A stretch of DNA of 20,215 nucleotides from CAYJEO01 sp964369355. Lineage in GTDB: Bacteria > Bacillota_I > Bacilli_A > RF39 > UBA660. The notes under the pieces were generated by a model that was not told where the DNA came from, made no database searches, and saw only the letters and a program-made list of their open reading frames with translations. Shown one piece after another: positions 1 to 5,545 of the stretch (positions are counted from its first letter, which is position 1; each line of letters begins with the position of its first letter). The stretch covers positions 1 through 20,215 of the forward strand of contig CAYJEO010000013.1 in NCBI GenBank assembly GCA_964369355.1. Direction: 5' to 3'. Made by a program: the position numbers and the translations under genes.

Positions 1-56
1 AATAGATAAATATAATTATAAAAAAATAATAACTGAATATATTAATTTATATAAAT

Positions 57-84
57 AAAAACAATAAATAATTATTGTTTTTTT
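57..84 (+). terminator. Intrinsic terminator of an upstream gene outside the window
   Basis: An inverted repeat of about 10 bp (left arm AAAACAATAA, right arm TTATTGTTTT, 4-nt loop) runs into a T tract. It must serve a plus-strand gene ending before base 1. A TTG at 75 that could open the next reading frame lies inside this hairpin, which argues against its use as a start. Confidence 0.75.
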
Positions 85-92
85 CTATAAAC

Positions 93-121
93 TTTACTAA
101 AAAAGTTAAATATGCTATAAT
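93..121 (+). promoter_or_regulatory. Promoter of the glycosyltransferase gene (extended -10)
   Basis: A perfect TATAAT at 116-121 is preceded by TGC (113-115), giving an extended -10. TTTACT at 93-98 is a weak -35 at 17-nt spacing. The Shine-Dalgarno AGGTGAG begins at 128, so the predicted transcript starts on or next to the ribosome-binding site. Confidence 0.6.
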
Positions 122-137
122 TATTGCAGGTGAGAAA

Positions 138-1211
138 ATGAAAAAAATTATGATTTTAGCACCACATTTAGGATATGGCGGAATACAAAAGTCAATAATG
201 ACTTTTTTAAAAACCTTTTCTAAGGAATATAAGATAACTTTATTAGTAGAAAATAAGGTTAATGAAAAAGAAGTTTATAAGATTCCTAAAAATGTGGATG
301 TCAAATATTTAATTGATAATCTTTCAATTACTAATGAAATAATAAAAATGTCAAAAAATATTTTTGATAAAGTTTTATTGAAAAATAAAATAAAAAAAGA
401 AGTTAAAAATACTAATTATGACTATGTAATTTCAATTAACGGATTACATGGTAAGTATTTAAAAAACGAATTAACTAAAACTATATCTTGGGATCATACA
501 CACCATCATTTTAATGAATTAAAGATGGAAAAAAGTATTAAATCTGCAAGTAATTTTGACTATTTAGTAGTTGTTAATCAGGAACTAGTAGATTTTTATC
601 AAGAAAAATTACCTAATACTAAATGTATATATATACCAAATGTATTAGAAACTTTCCCAGAAGAAAGTAAAGAAAAAGATAGTTTAAGAATAGTATCAGT
701 AGGAAATCTTACTAAAGTTAAAAGTTTTGATGAATTAATTGAAGTATTTAAATTAGTTAGTTTAAAAGTTCCAGAAGCTAAATTAGAAATAATAGGAGAT
801 GGCCCTGAAAAAAACAATATATTAAAAAAAATAAATGCATTTAATTTAGATAATAATGTAACTTTACATGGTTGTAAGACAAACACAATGATAAATAAAA
901 TATTAGATAAATCTTCTGTATTTGTAATGACTTCATTAGAGGAATCATTTGGTATATCTATACTAGAAGCATTTGCTCATGGACTTCCTTGTGTTGCTTT
1001 CGATTCAGCAGAAGGTGCTAAAGAATTAATTTCAAATAATTGGGATGGATATTTAATACCAGATAGAAATTATGATAAAATGACTAGTAAAATACTAGAA
1101 TTAATTGAAAATGATAATAGAAGAATTATAATGTCTAGCCAAGCAAGAAAAAAGGCTAGTAAATATAATGTAGAAGTTTTAGAAACTAAATGGAGAAAAG
1201 TTTTAAAATAA
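138..1211 (+). CDS. GT4-family glycosyltransferase
   Basis: The 357-residue protein has the two-domain GT-B layout of family 4 retaining glycosyltransferases, which transfer a sugar from a nucleotide-sugar donor. The N-terminal half opens with LAPHLGYGGIQKS, the glycine-rich loop typical of this group. The C-terminal half carries GDGPEKN near residue 224 and the donor-binding ExxxxxxxE motif (E269 and E277, in EESFGISILEAFAHGLP). The start at 138 is preferred because AGGTGAG lies at 128-134 and the only earlier in-frame start, TTG at 75, lies in the preceding terminator. No signal peptide or membrane segment is evident, so it probably works at the cytoplasmic face of the membrane. The acceptor is unknown; capsule, teichoic acid or glycolipid synthesis are all possible. 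It appears monocistronic, with its own promoter and terminator. Confidence 0.85.
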   Translation: MKKIMILAPHLGYGGIQKSIMTFLKTFSKEYKITLLVENKVNEKEVYKIPKNVDVKYLIDNLSITNEIIKMSKNIFDKVLLKNKIKKEVKNTNYDYVISINGLHGKYLKNELTKTISWDHTHHHFNELKMEKSIKSASNFDYLVVVNQELVDFYQEKLPNTKCIYIPNVLETFPEESKEKDSLRIVSVGNLTKVKSFDELIEVFKLVSLKVPEAKLEIIGDGPEKNNILKKINAFNLDNNVTLHGCKTNTMINKILDKSSVFVMTSLEESFGISILEAFAHGLPCVAFDSAEGAKELISNNWDGYLIPDRNYDKMTSKILELIENDNRRIIMSSQARKKASKYNVEVLETKWRKVLK

Positions 1212-1235
1212 TAAGTAAACTCTTATTATTTTTTT
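1206..1235 (+). terminator. Intrinsic terminator of the glycosyltransferase gene
   Basis: A 10-bp stem (AAATAATAAG with CTTATTATTT, 6-nt loop) is followed by a T run. The TAA stop codon (1209-1211) is inside the left arm. Confidence 0.8.
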
Positions 1236-1262
1236 CATATAATATAATAATAAGTTATTAAT

Positions 1263-1291
1263 TTGACAAATAATAATTTTTTTGATAATAT
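1263..1291 (+). promoter_or_regulatory. Strong promoter of the OLE RNA
   Basis: TTGACA (1263-1268), a 17-nt spacer and TAATAT (1286-1291), preceded by TGA (1283-1285), combine a consensus -35 with an extended -10. The predicted transcription start is near 1298. Such a promoter fits an abundant stable RNA and sets the 5' end of the large RNA downstream. Confidence 0.75.
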
Positions 1292-1297
1292 TATGTA

Positions 1298-1893
1298 CAT
1301 AAATTGGTTTGGCACATTATTCTAGTCAACTTAATTTATTATGAAGGTGGGGCTAAAAATCCACTAAAGAGCACATCTGTGAAGCTTTTGGTGTTTGCTT
1401 CTTACGCCCAGTTTGGGGTGGATGCTGGAAGATAGAATATTGGGCGCTCGTAATGGCATACGACAAACGACCCAATATTCATGGAGACCTATACTTGTGC
1501 TAACTATAAGTTGGTACGACTTAGGATTAAACCTACTATGTGGCGAAAGTTATGAGTAGTGTAGCTTGTCTTGCGTGATAGCTTGGGATAATCGAACAAA
1601 TTTAATTAGTTTATAGCTAGAATTAATTCAATATCGCGATTTGAAACTGTTATTGCAAAAAAGAATTAATAATAAAAGTTGGGGAGGAAATCTCCTAGAG
1701 TGTAATTTATCTTAGGATTGCAGTACGCACTAAGTGGTAATCAAGTCATATAATTGGAAACAATATATTTATTTCTTTAAAGGGGAACCGCTATACTGGT
1801 AACGGTAAGTAGAAATAAGGGAAATCCTACTTGACCTATGGCGTAAAGTTTACTTTGATAAAAGCCATCAATTCATAAAGGTTTATGCCTTTT
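1298..1893 (+). ncRNA. ole: OLE RNA (ornate large extremophilic RNA)
   Basis: About 600 nt has no convincing reading frame, is clearly richer in G and C than its surroundings, and is full of local helices: GTGG 1347-1350 with CCAC 1361-1364; AGAGC 1368-1372 with GCTTT 1384-1388; a ten-pair helix GAATATTGGG 1435-1444 with CCCAATATTC 1471-1480 enclosing a TCGTA/TACGA hairpin; a GGAG/CTCC hairpin near 1683; and ACCG/CGGT near 1790. TTATGAA 1339-1345 can pair with TTCATAA 1872-1878 to close the whole domain. It has its own promoter. The call rests on size, complexity and the OapA-like gene starting 18 nt after it, the classic OLE neighbour. OLE RNA binds OapA at the membrane and is tied to stress tolerance in Bacillus halodurans (established knowledge). 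I compared from memory and did not run a covariance model. Other large RNAs such as ROOL or GOLLD remain possible but do not predict this protein neighbour. Confidence 0.83.
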
Positions 1894-1896
1894 TTT
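1877..1896 (+). terminator. Possible weak terminator at the 3' end of OLE RNA
   Basis: A short AAAGG/CCTTT hairpin runs into seven or more T residues. The stem is only about 5 bp, so it may mark the RNA 3' end or give partial read-through into oapA, which has no separate obvious promoter. An in-frame ATG at 1885 lies in this hairpin. Confidence 0.4.
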
Positions 1897-1911
1897 AATT
1901 TAGGAGAAACA

Positions 1912-2454
1912 ATGAAGAAAAAAGAAAAGAAAAAACAAAATATAAAATGGATCATAACTATAACTATATCAGCATTTTTTATATCATTGATATTTTCAAG
2001 TTTATCGGAATTAGTAATACCTAATGTACATATTATACTTGGAATAATATTAGTATTATTATTTATATTATTAGGTGTTATATTTGATATGATTGGAGTA
2101 TCAGTAACTGCTGCTGATATTAAATCATTTAATTCAATGAGTGCAAGAAAAGTACGTGGTGGATATACAGCAGTAAAATTTATACAAAATGCAGATAAAT
2201 TATCATCATTTTGTAATGATGTTATAGGAGATATATGTGGTATCGTATCTGGTACAGCAGGAGTTATAATAGCTTCAACACTATCATCTATGTTTGATTT
2301 AAATACATTTGTTGTTACTTTAATAATAACAGCTATAGTGGCTGCTTTAACTATAGGTGGTAAAGCAATAGGAAAAAGTATAGCTATTAATAATGCAAAT
2401 GATATACTATTTACATTTAGTAAAATAATATCACGATTTCAAAAAAGACAATAA
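1912..2454 (+). CDS. oapA: OLE-associated membrane protein OapA
   Basis: The 180-residue protein has a short basic N-terminus (MKKKEKKKQ) and about four hydrophobic segments: roughly residues 11-31, 35-59, 109-126 and 132-150. The loop between the pairs is basic and carries the DxxxD motif characteristic of OapA (NDVIGD, D103 and D107), followed by ICGIVSGTAG and a later GGKAIGKS motif. OapA binds OLE RNA and holds it at the membrane, where the complex affects tolerance of cold, ethanol and other stresses (known from B. halodurans). The start at 1912 has AGGAG 5 nt upstream; the ATG at 1885 has no ribosome-binding site and lies in the OLE 3' hairpin. The gene lies directly behind the RNA, so the two are probably partly co-transcribed. 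The family was recalled from sequence motifs, not from a search; the RNA and protein calls support each other. Confidence 0.83.
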   Translation: MKKKEKKKQNIKWIITITISAFFISLIFSSLSELVIPNVHIILGIILVLLFILLGVIFDMIGVSVTAADIKSFNSMSARKVRGGYTAVKFIQNADKLSSFCNDVIGDICGIVSGTAGVIIASTLSSMFDLNTFVVTLIITAIVAALTIGGKAIGKSIAINNANDILFTFSKIISRFQKRQ

Positions 2455-2465
2455 GTCTTTTTTTT
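2441..2465 (+). terminator. Intrinsic terminator of oapA
   Basis: AAAAAAGAC pairs with GTCTTTTTT around a 5-nt loop that contains the TAA stop codon (2452-2454), followed by a T run. Confidence 0.85.
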
Positions 2466-2478
2466 GTTTATTAACATA

Positions 2479-2507
2479 TTGTTATTTTTTTAAAAAAGGA
2501 TTATAAT
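2479..2507 (+). promoter_or_regulatory. Promoter of the repeated-domain gene pair
   Basis: TTGTTA (2479-2484), a 17-nt spacer and TATAAT (2502-2507). A second -10-like TATAGT follows at 2513-2518. An AGGTG ribosome-binding-like sequence lies about 20 nt further on, ahead of the small ORF at 2533. Confidence 0.55.
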
Positions 2508-2532
2508 TAAATTATAGTAAAAAAAGTAGGTG

Positions 2533-2586
2533 ATGTTAATAATAAAAGCTATTAAAATTAATAATTATGAAAGGATTTATTTATGA
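2533..2586 (+). CDS. Possible 17-residue leader ORF coupled to the next gene
   Basis: ATG at 2533 opens a 17-codon frame (MLIIKAIKINNYERIYL) ending in TGA at 2584-2586. Its stop overlaps the start of the downstream gene as ATGA, the usual arrangement for translational coupling. AGGTG lies directly before the ATG, which is closer than ideal; the same signal would fit better to a non-AUG start at 2539-2542 in the same frame. Nothing in the peptide suggests amino-acid-responsive attenuation. It may be a chance frame: it would be the only gene here ending in TGA. Confidence 0.3.
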   Translation: MLIIKAIKINNYERIYL

Positions 2587-3806
2587 AAAACAAAATAATT
2601 TTTGGACTATTAATTAGCTTGGCAATATTAACAACAGGAACTATTTATTTAATAGTTACAAACAAAATAACAATTTTTAACTCTAACTCATCAGAACAAA
2701 CATATGTAAATATAGATGGGAAAGAATATGAAAAAATTACAGACATTCCATCAGGAGATGCAAGAACATATACTTTAATCACTTCTGTATTGTTATCAGA
2801 AGAAGAAATTACAAACTTCACGGATGAACAAATTACTTTAGTAGCAATATATGAATACGCATATGATTTAGAATTAGAACAAGGAACAACAGAAACATTA
2901 TTAATAGATGAAAGTAATTTAGAGAATATTGTATATAATTTATTTGGTATAAAAAACTTTAAAGTAGTAGAAGGTGACTATAGTAAAGAAGTAAACGGAA
3001 TAATGTATAATGCAGTAATAGAAAAAAATGATGAAAAATTTGTAGTTACTTATAATTTTGATATATTATCAGAATTATATCCAACAGATTATTTCATTTA
3101 TGAAACACTGATATCAGAAGATGGAATATTTATTAAAAGTGTACTAAACGAAACTACAAATAGTATAATTTCGATAAAAGAAAAAAATCATTTTATGTAT
3201 ATAGATTCTATAACACATGAAGATAATAATCCTTCAAATGTATTAAACGAAGTGATTTTTAAGGGAGAAAGTTATGATAGTATATATGATATAAATTATT
3301 TAGACATATACAAACAAACAACTAATATAATCCATAATTTAGAAGGAAAAAACTATGAAGAATTTACTTATGAAGAAATGACGTCTTTAGCACTTATTAG
3401 TAAATGTTATGAATTATTTTCAGAAGATTATAATTATGATTTTGTTATAACAAATGAAGAAATAGCGGAAACTGTTTTAAATTTATTTGGTATAGAAGAT
3501 TATGAATTAAAACCAGGTGTTTATAGTAAATTATCAGGTCAATTTGTAGAAGAAGCAATTATAGTAACACAAGTTGGAAATAATTTTTATATAGAAGGTT
3601 TAATTTTTGAAAGAGGATTAGGATATCCATATAATAGTTTTCTTAGAATACAAAAATCTGATGATAAAATAATAGTAATATATGAAATAAGATATGACGA
3701 TATTGGAAGTGAAACTAATATTGTACTTGGACAAACTAATGTTTACTATGAAATAAATGAAAAAGGTCTATTGCATATAGAAAAAATAGACTTTGTTGAT
3801 TATTAG
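2583..3806 (+). CDS. Membrane-anchored protein with two copies of an unrecognised domain
   Basis: I do not recognise this 407-residue family. Residues 5-27 form one hydrophobic segment after a basic start, with no lipobox cysteine, so the rest is predicted to be outside the cell as a type II anchored protein. The exported part is acidic and contains two diverged copies of one module, about residues 41-210 and 220-407. Each copy opens with a GKEYEKI- or GESYDSI-like segment, then a helical stretch (FTDEQITLVAIYEYA; FTYEEMTSLALISKC), then a central signature (NLFGIKNFKVVEGDYSK; NLFGIEDYELKPGVYSK) and a beta-rich end. The next gene carries a third copy. AAAGGA at 2570-2575 supports the ATG. It shares an operon with the following gene. 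A sensor, adhesin-like or envelope-stress role is possible, but nothing shows catalysis. Confidence 0.75.
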   Translation: MKNKIIFGLLISLAILTTGTIYLIVTNKITIFNSNSSEQTYVNIDGKEYEKITDIPSGDARTYTLITSVLLSEEEITNFTDEQITLVAIYEYAYDLELEQGTTETLLIDESNLENIVYNLFGIKNFKVVEGDYSKEVNGIMYNAVIEKNDEKFVVTYNFDILSELYPTDYFIYETLISEDGIFIKSVLNETTNSIISIKEKNHFMYIDSITHEDNNPSNVLNEVIFKGESYDSIYDINYLDIYKQTTNIIHNLEGKNYEEFTYEEMTSLALISKCYELFSEDYNYDFVITNEEIAETVLNLFGIEDYELKPGVYSKLSGQFVEEAIIVTQVGNNFYIEGLIFERGLGYPYNSFLRIQKSDDKIIVIYEIRYDDIGSETNIVLGQTNVYYEINEKGLLHIEKIDFVDY

Positions 3807-3814
3807 GAGGGTTT

Positions 3815-4480
3815 ATGAAAAAGAATTTATTAATAGGATTTTTATTAATCTTAAATATAGTTGTAATTACATTTTTAGTAATAACTTTGACTAATAAAGA
3901 AGAAAACACAGGCCCTATAATATTTAATAATAAAGAATATAATAATATTGAAGATATATGGCATAATGATTTAAAATACAATACTTCTAGTTACTATGTA
4001 TTAGATTTATTTGCGAATTTTGATATAGAAAATTTAACAACAAAAGAAATAGGTTATATAGCAGTATTATATTCATACAGCAAAACATACTTAAAAGAAC
4101 CAATTATTTCTATAGAAGAAGTAACAAATTTTATAGACGATAATTTTGGGATAAGTAACTTTAAATTAGAGGAAGGCATGTATGATTTAGAAAATACTAA
4201 TTATTTAACTTTATTAAAAGCTAATGTAACTATTGAAAATGATAATTATCACTTCGATTTTGAAAGTCAGCCAAGAGAAACTACTAACACAACTTATTAC
4301 ACTTCTGGAATACCTAAAATAAAAAGAGCAAAAGATTCTGTGATTGTGGAACACGCGTATGGTTACAGAGATCCTGAAAGTTATGAATTTGTACAAACTG
4401 GAACAGCAAGCTTATTATATGAATTAAATGAAGAAAATATATTATATATAAAAAATATAATAAATAATAAATTAAATTAA
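3815..4480 (+). CDS. Membrane-anchored protein with one copy of the same unrecognised domain
   Basis: This 221-residue protein has one N-terminal membrane segment (about residues 4-26, no lipobox) and a single extracellular module homologous to the two in the gene before it. It aligns as FNNKEYNNIEDI at the start, LTTKEIGYIAVLYSYS in the helical part, and NFGISNFKLEEGMYD as the signature. The start follows the preceding TAG by 8 nt, and the stop codon of the first gene is fused to the ribosome-binding site AGGAGGG (3805-3811), so the two genes form one operon. The pair looks like a tandem duplication followed by fusion or fission. Function unknown. Confidence 0.75.
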   Translation: MKKNLLIGFLLILNIVVITFLVITLTNKEENTGPIIFNNKEYNNIEDIWHNDLKYNTSSYYVLDLFANFDIENLTTKEIGYIAVLYSYSKTYLKEPIISIEEVTNFIDDNFGISNFKLEEGMYDLENTNYLTLLKANVTIENDNYHFDFESQPRETTNTTYYTSGIPKIKRAKDSVIVEHAYGYRDPESYEFVQTGTASLLYELNEENILYIKNIINNKLN

Positions 4481-4499
4481 GAGTAAAAAATACTCTTTT
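4479..4499 (+). terminator. Intrinsic terminator of the repeated-domain operon
   Basis: AAGAGTA pairs with TACTCTT around a 5-nt loop and is followed by a short T-rich stretch. The TAA stop (4478-4480) overlaps the left arm. Confidence 0.65.
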
Positions 4500-4503
4500 C
4501 TTA

Positions 4504-4532
4504 TTGACATATATATAAAATGAATATATAAT
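4504..4532 (+). promoter_or_regulatory. Consensus sigma-A promoter of perR-rbr
   Basis: TTGACA (4504-4509), exactly 17 nt, then TATAAT (4527-4532): a perfect match to the housekeeping consensus in both hexamers. The predicted start is near 4539, just ahead of the palindromic operator. Confidence 0.85.
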
Positions 4533-4543
4533 TAATATGTAAT

Positions 4544-4558
4544 TAGTAATGATTACTA
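4544..4558. promoter_or_regulatory. Fur-family (7-1-7) operator, probably a PerR box
   Basis: TAGTAATGATTACTA is a perfect 7-1-7 palindrome, the architecture used by Fur, PerR and Zur. It occupies about +5 to +20 of the transcript, between the promoter and the perR ribosome-binding site, where binding would block transcription. It matches 10 of 14 arm positions of the B. subtilis PerR box and 12 of 14 of the Zur box. Context favours PerR. Confidence 0.7.
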
Positions 4559-4572
4559 TTAAGGAGAGCGTT

Positions 4573-4941
4573 ATGAGATATTCAAAACAAAGAGAAATTA
4601 TTTTAAATACAGTTTTAAATAATTGTAATCATCCAGATGCCTATACTATATATGAGTTAGTAAAAAAAGAACTTCCAAATATAAGTTTAGGAACAGTTTA
4701 TAGAAATTTAAATGATTTATCAGAAGCTGGTTTAATAAATAAAATAGTTATACCTAATGGCAATGATAGATTTGATAAAACTTTATATAAACACTCACAT
4801 TTTATATGTGAATCATGTGGTGAAGTAAGTGATTTATTAGAACTTGATACTAAAAATATAAATGAGCAATTAAAAAAACTAAATATTAGTGTTAATAATA
4901 TTGATTTAAATGTATCGGGAATATGTCATAATTGCAAATAG
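4573..4941 (+). CDS. perR: Peroxide-responsive Fur-family repressor PerR
   Basis: The 122-residue protein has the Fur layout: a winged helix at about residues 1-65 (recognition helix in NISLGTVYRNLNDL) and a metal-binding dimerisation domain. All five regulatory-metal ligands of B. subtilis PerR have counterparts (H20, D68, H74, H76, D87), including the Asp in RFD that separates PerR from Fur. The four structural-zinc cysteines are present as C79/C82 and C118/C121. PerR loses DNA binding when peroxide oxidises its iron-coordinating histidines. ATG at 4573 has AAGGAGAG at 4561-4568; an earlier in-frame ATG at 4549 lies inside the operator and lacks a ribosome-binding site. The N-terminus is about 17 residues shorter than B. 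subtilis PerR. It is co-transcribed with rubrerythrin 12 nt downstream and probably self-regulated. Zur-like or Fur-like specificity is less likely but not excluded. Confidence 0.85.
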   Translation: MRYSKQREIILNTVLNNCNHPDAYTIYELVKKELPNISLGTVYRNLNDLSEAGLINKIVIPNGNDRFDKTLYKHSHFICESCGEVSDLLELDTKNINEQLKKLNISVNNIDLNVSGICHNCK

Positions 4942-4953
4942 AAGGAGAACATT

Positions 4954-5493
4954 ATGGAATTAAAAGGATCAAAAACAGAACAAAATTTAATGGCAGCATT
5001 TGCTGGTGAAAGCCAAGCAAGAAATAAATATACTTATTATGCTTCTAAAGCTAAAAAAGAAGGATATGAACAAATAGCAGCAATATTCGAAGAAACTGCT
5101 AAAAATGAACAAGAACATGCTAAATTATGGTTTAAAGCATTACACGATGGTGATGTACCTACAACTGAAGTAAACTTAGCAGATGCAGCATCTGGTGAAA
5201 ACTATGAGTGGACTGATATGTATGAAGAATTTGCTAGAGTAGCAAAAGAAGAAGGATTTACTAAATTAGCATTCCAATTTGCTGAAGTTGGTAAAATAGA
5301 AAAACATCATGAAGAAAGATACTTAGCTTTATTAAGTAATTTAAAAGAAGATAAAGTATTTAAAAAAGAAGTTGAAAAAATGTGGATTTGTAGAAACTGT
5401 GGACATATACATTCTGGATTAGAAGCACCTGCATTATGTGTAGTATGTGCTCATCCTCAAGCTCATTTCGAATTAAGAGCAGAAAATTATTAA
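4954..5493 (+). CDS. rbr: Rubrerythrin (peroxide reductase)
   Basis: The 179-residue protein reduces hydrogen peroxide to water with a diiron centre, using electrons passed through a C-terminal rubredoxin-like iron site. The ferritin-like part (about residues 1-135) shows the ligand motifs GESQAR (E19), EQEH (E52 and H55 region), GENYEWT (E82, E85) and EKHHEE (E116, H119). The rubredoxin-like part has CRNCG (C146, C149) and CVVC (C162, C165). The second knuckle reads CVVCAHPQ where most relatives have CPxCxHPQ. GAAGGAG at 4941-4947 sets the start. It lies 12 nt behind perR under the same operator, so peroxide should induce it. This is a typical defence enzyme of anaerobes. Confidence 0.93.
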   Translation: MELKGSKTEQNLMAAFAGESQARNKYTYYASKAKKEGYEQIAAIFEETAKNEQEHAKLWFKALHDGDVPTTEVNLADAASGENYEWTDMYEEFARVAKEEGFTKLAFQFAEVGKIEKHHEERYLALLSNLKEDKVFKKEVEKMWICRNCGHIHSGLEAPALCVVCAHPQAHFELRAENY

Positions 5494-5494
5494 G

Positions 5495-5519
5495 AAAAAG
5501 GACTTTTAAGTCTTTTTTT
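5495..5519 (+). terminator. Intrinsic terminator of perR-rbr
   Basis: AAAAAGGACT and AGTCTTTTT form an A-tail/U-tail hairpin with one bulged base, just after the rbr stop, followed at once by the fhs -10 box. Confidence 0.75.
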
Positions 5520-5527
5520 GTTATAAT
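5519..5527 (+). promoter_or_regulatory. Extended -10 promoter of fhs
   Basis: TGTTATAAT (TG at 5519-5520, TATAAT at 5522-5527) follows the T tract of the previous terminator. No good -35 is visible. The ribosome-binding site GAGGTGA starts 7 nt later, at 5535, leaving a leader of about 12 nt with no room for a riboswitch. Confidence 0.6.
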
Positions 5528-5545
5528 ATTAATAGAGGTGATTTA

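Noticed and set aside
75..137. TTG at 75 as the glycosyltransferase start, adding 21 residues
   Set aside because: It lies inside the upstream terminator hairpin and before the promoter -10; the ATG at 138 has a good ribosome-binding site and the typical family N-terminus.
599..886. Open frames antisense to real genes here and at 3736-3981, 4214-4396, 10009-10212, 15775-15957 and 17973-18158
   Set aside because: They lie wholly or largely inside well-supported genes on the other strand, lack ribosome-binding sites, and their translations look like antisense of AT-rich coding DNA.
1298..1893. The large RNA as tmRNA, RNase P RNA or a group II intron
   Set aside because: I see no tag-peptide frame with flanking tRNA-like ends, no RNase P core signature and no intron-encoded protein or domain V-like end.
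1885..1911. ATG at 1885 as the oapA start, adding 9 residues
   Set aside because: No ribosome-binding site, and it lies within the hairpin at the OLE 3' end; ATG at 1912 has AGGAG at ideal spacing and a basic start.
4544..4558. The palindrome as a Zur box indicating zinc control
   Set aside because: The arms do fit Zur slightly better, but the adjacent regulator has the PerR ligand set and the operon encodes rubrerythrin; kept as an open question in the findings.
5528..5545. A folate (THF) riboswitch upstream of fhs
   Set aside because: The predicted leader is only about 12 nt, too short for any riboswitch.
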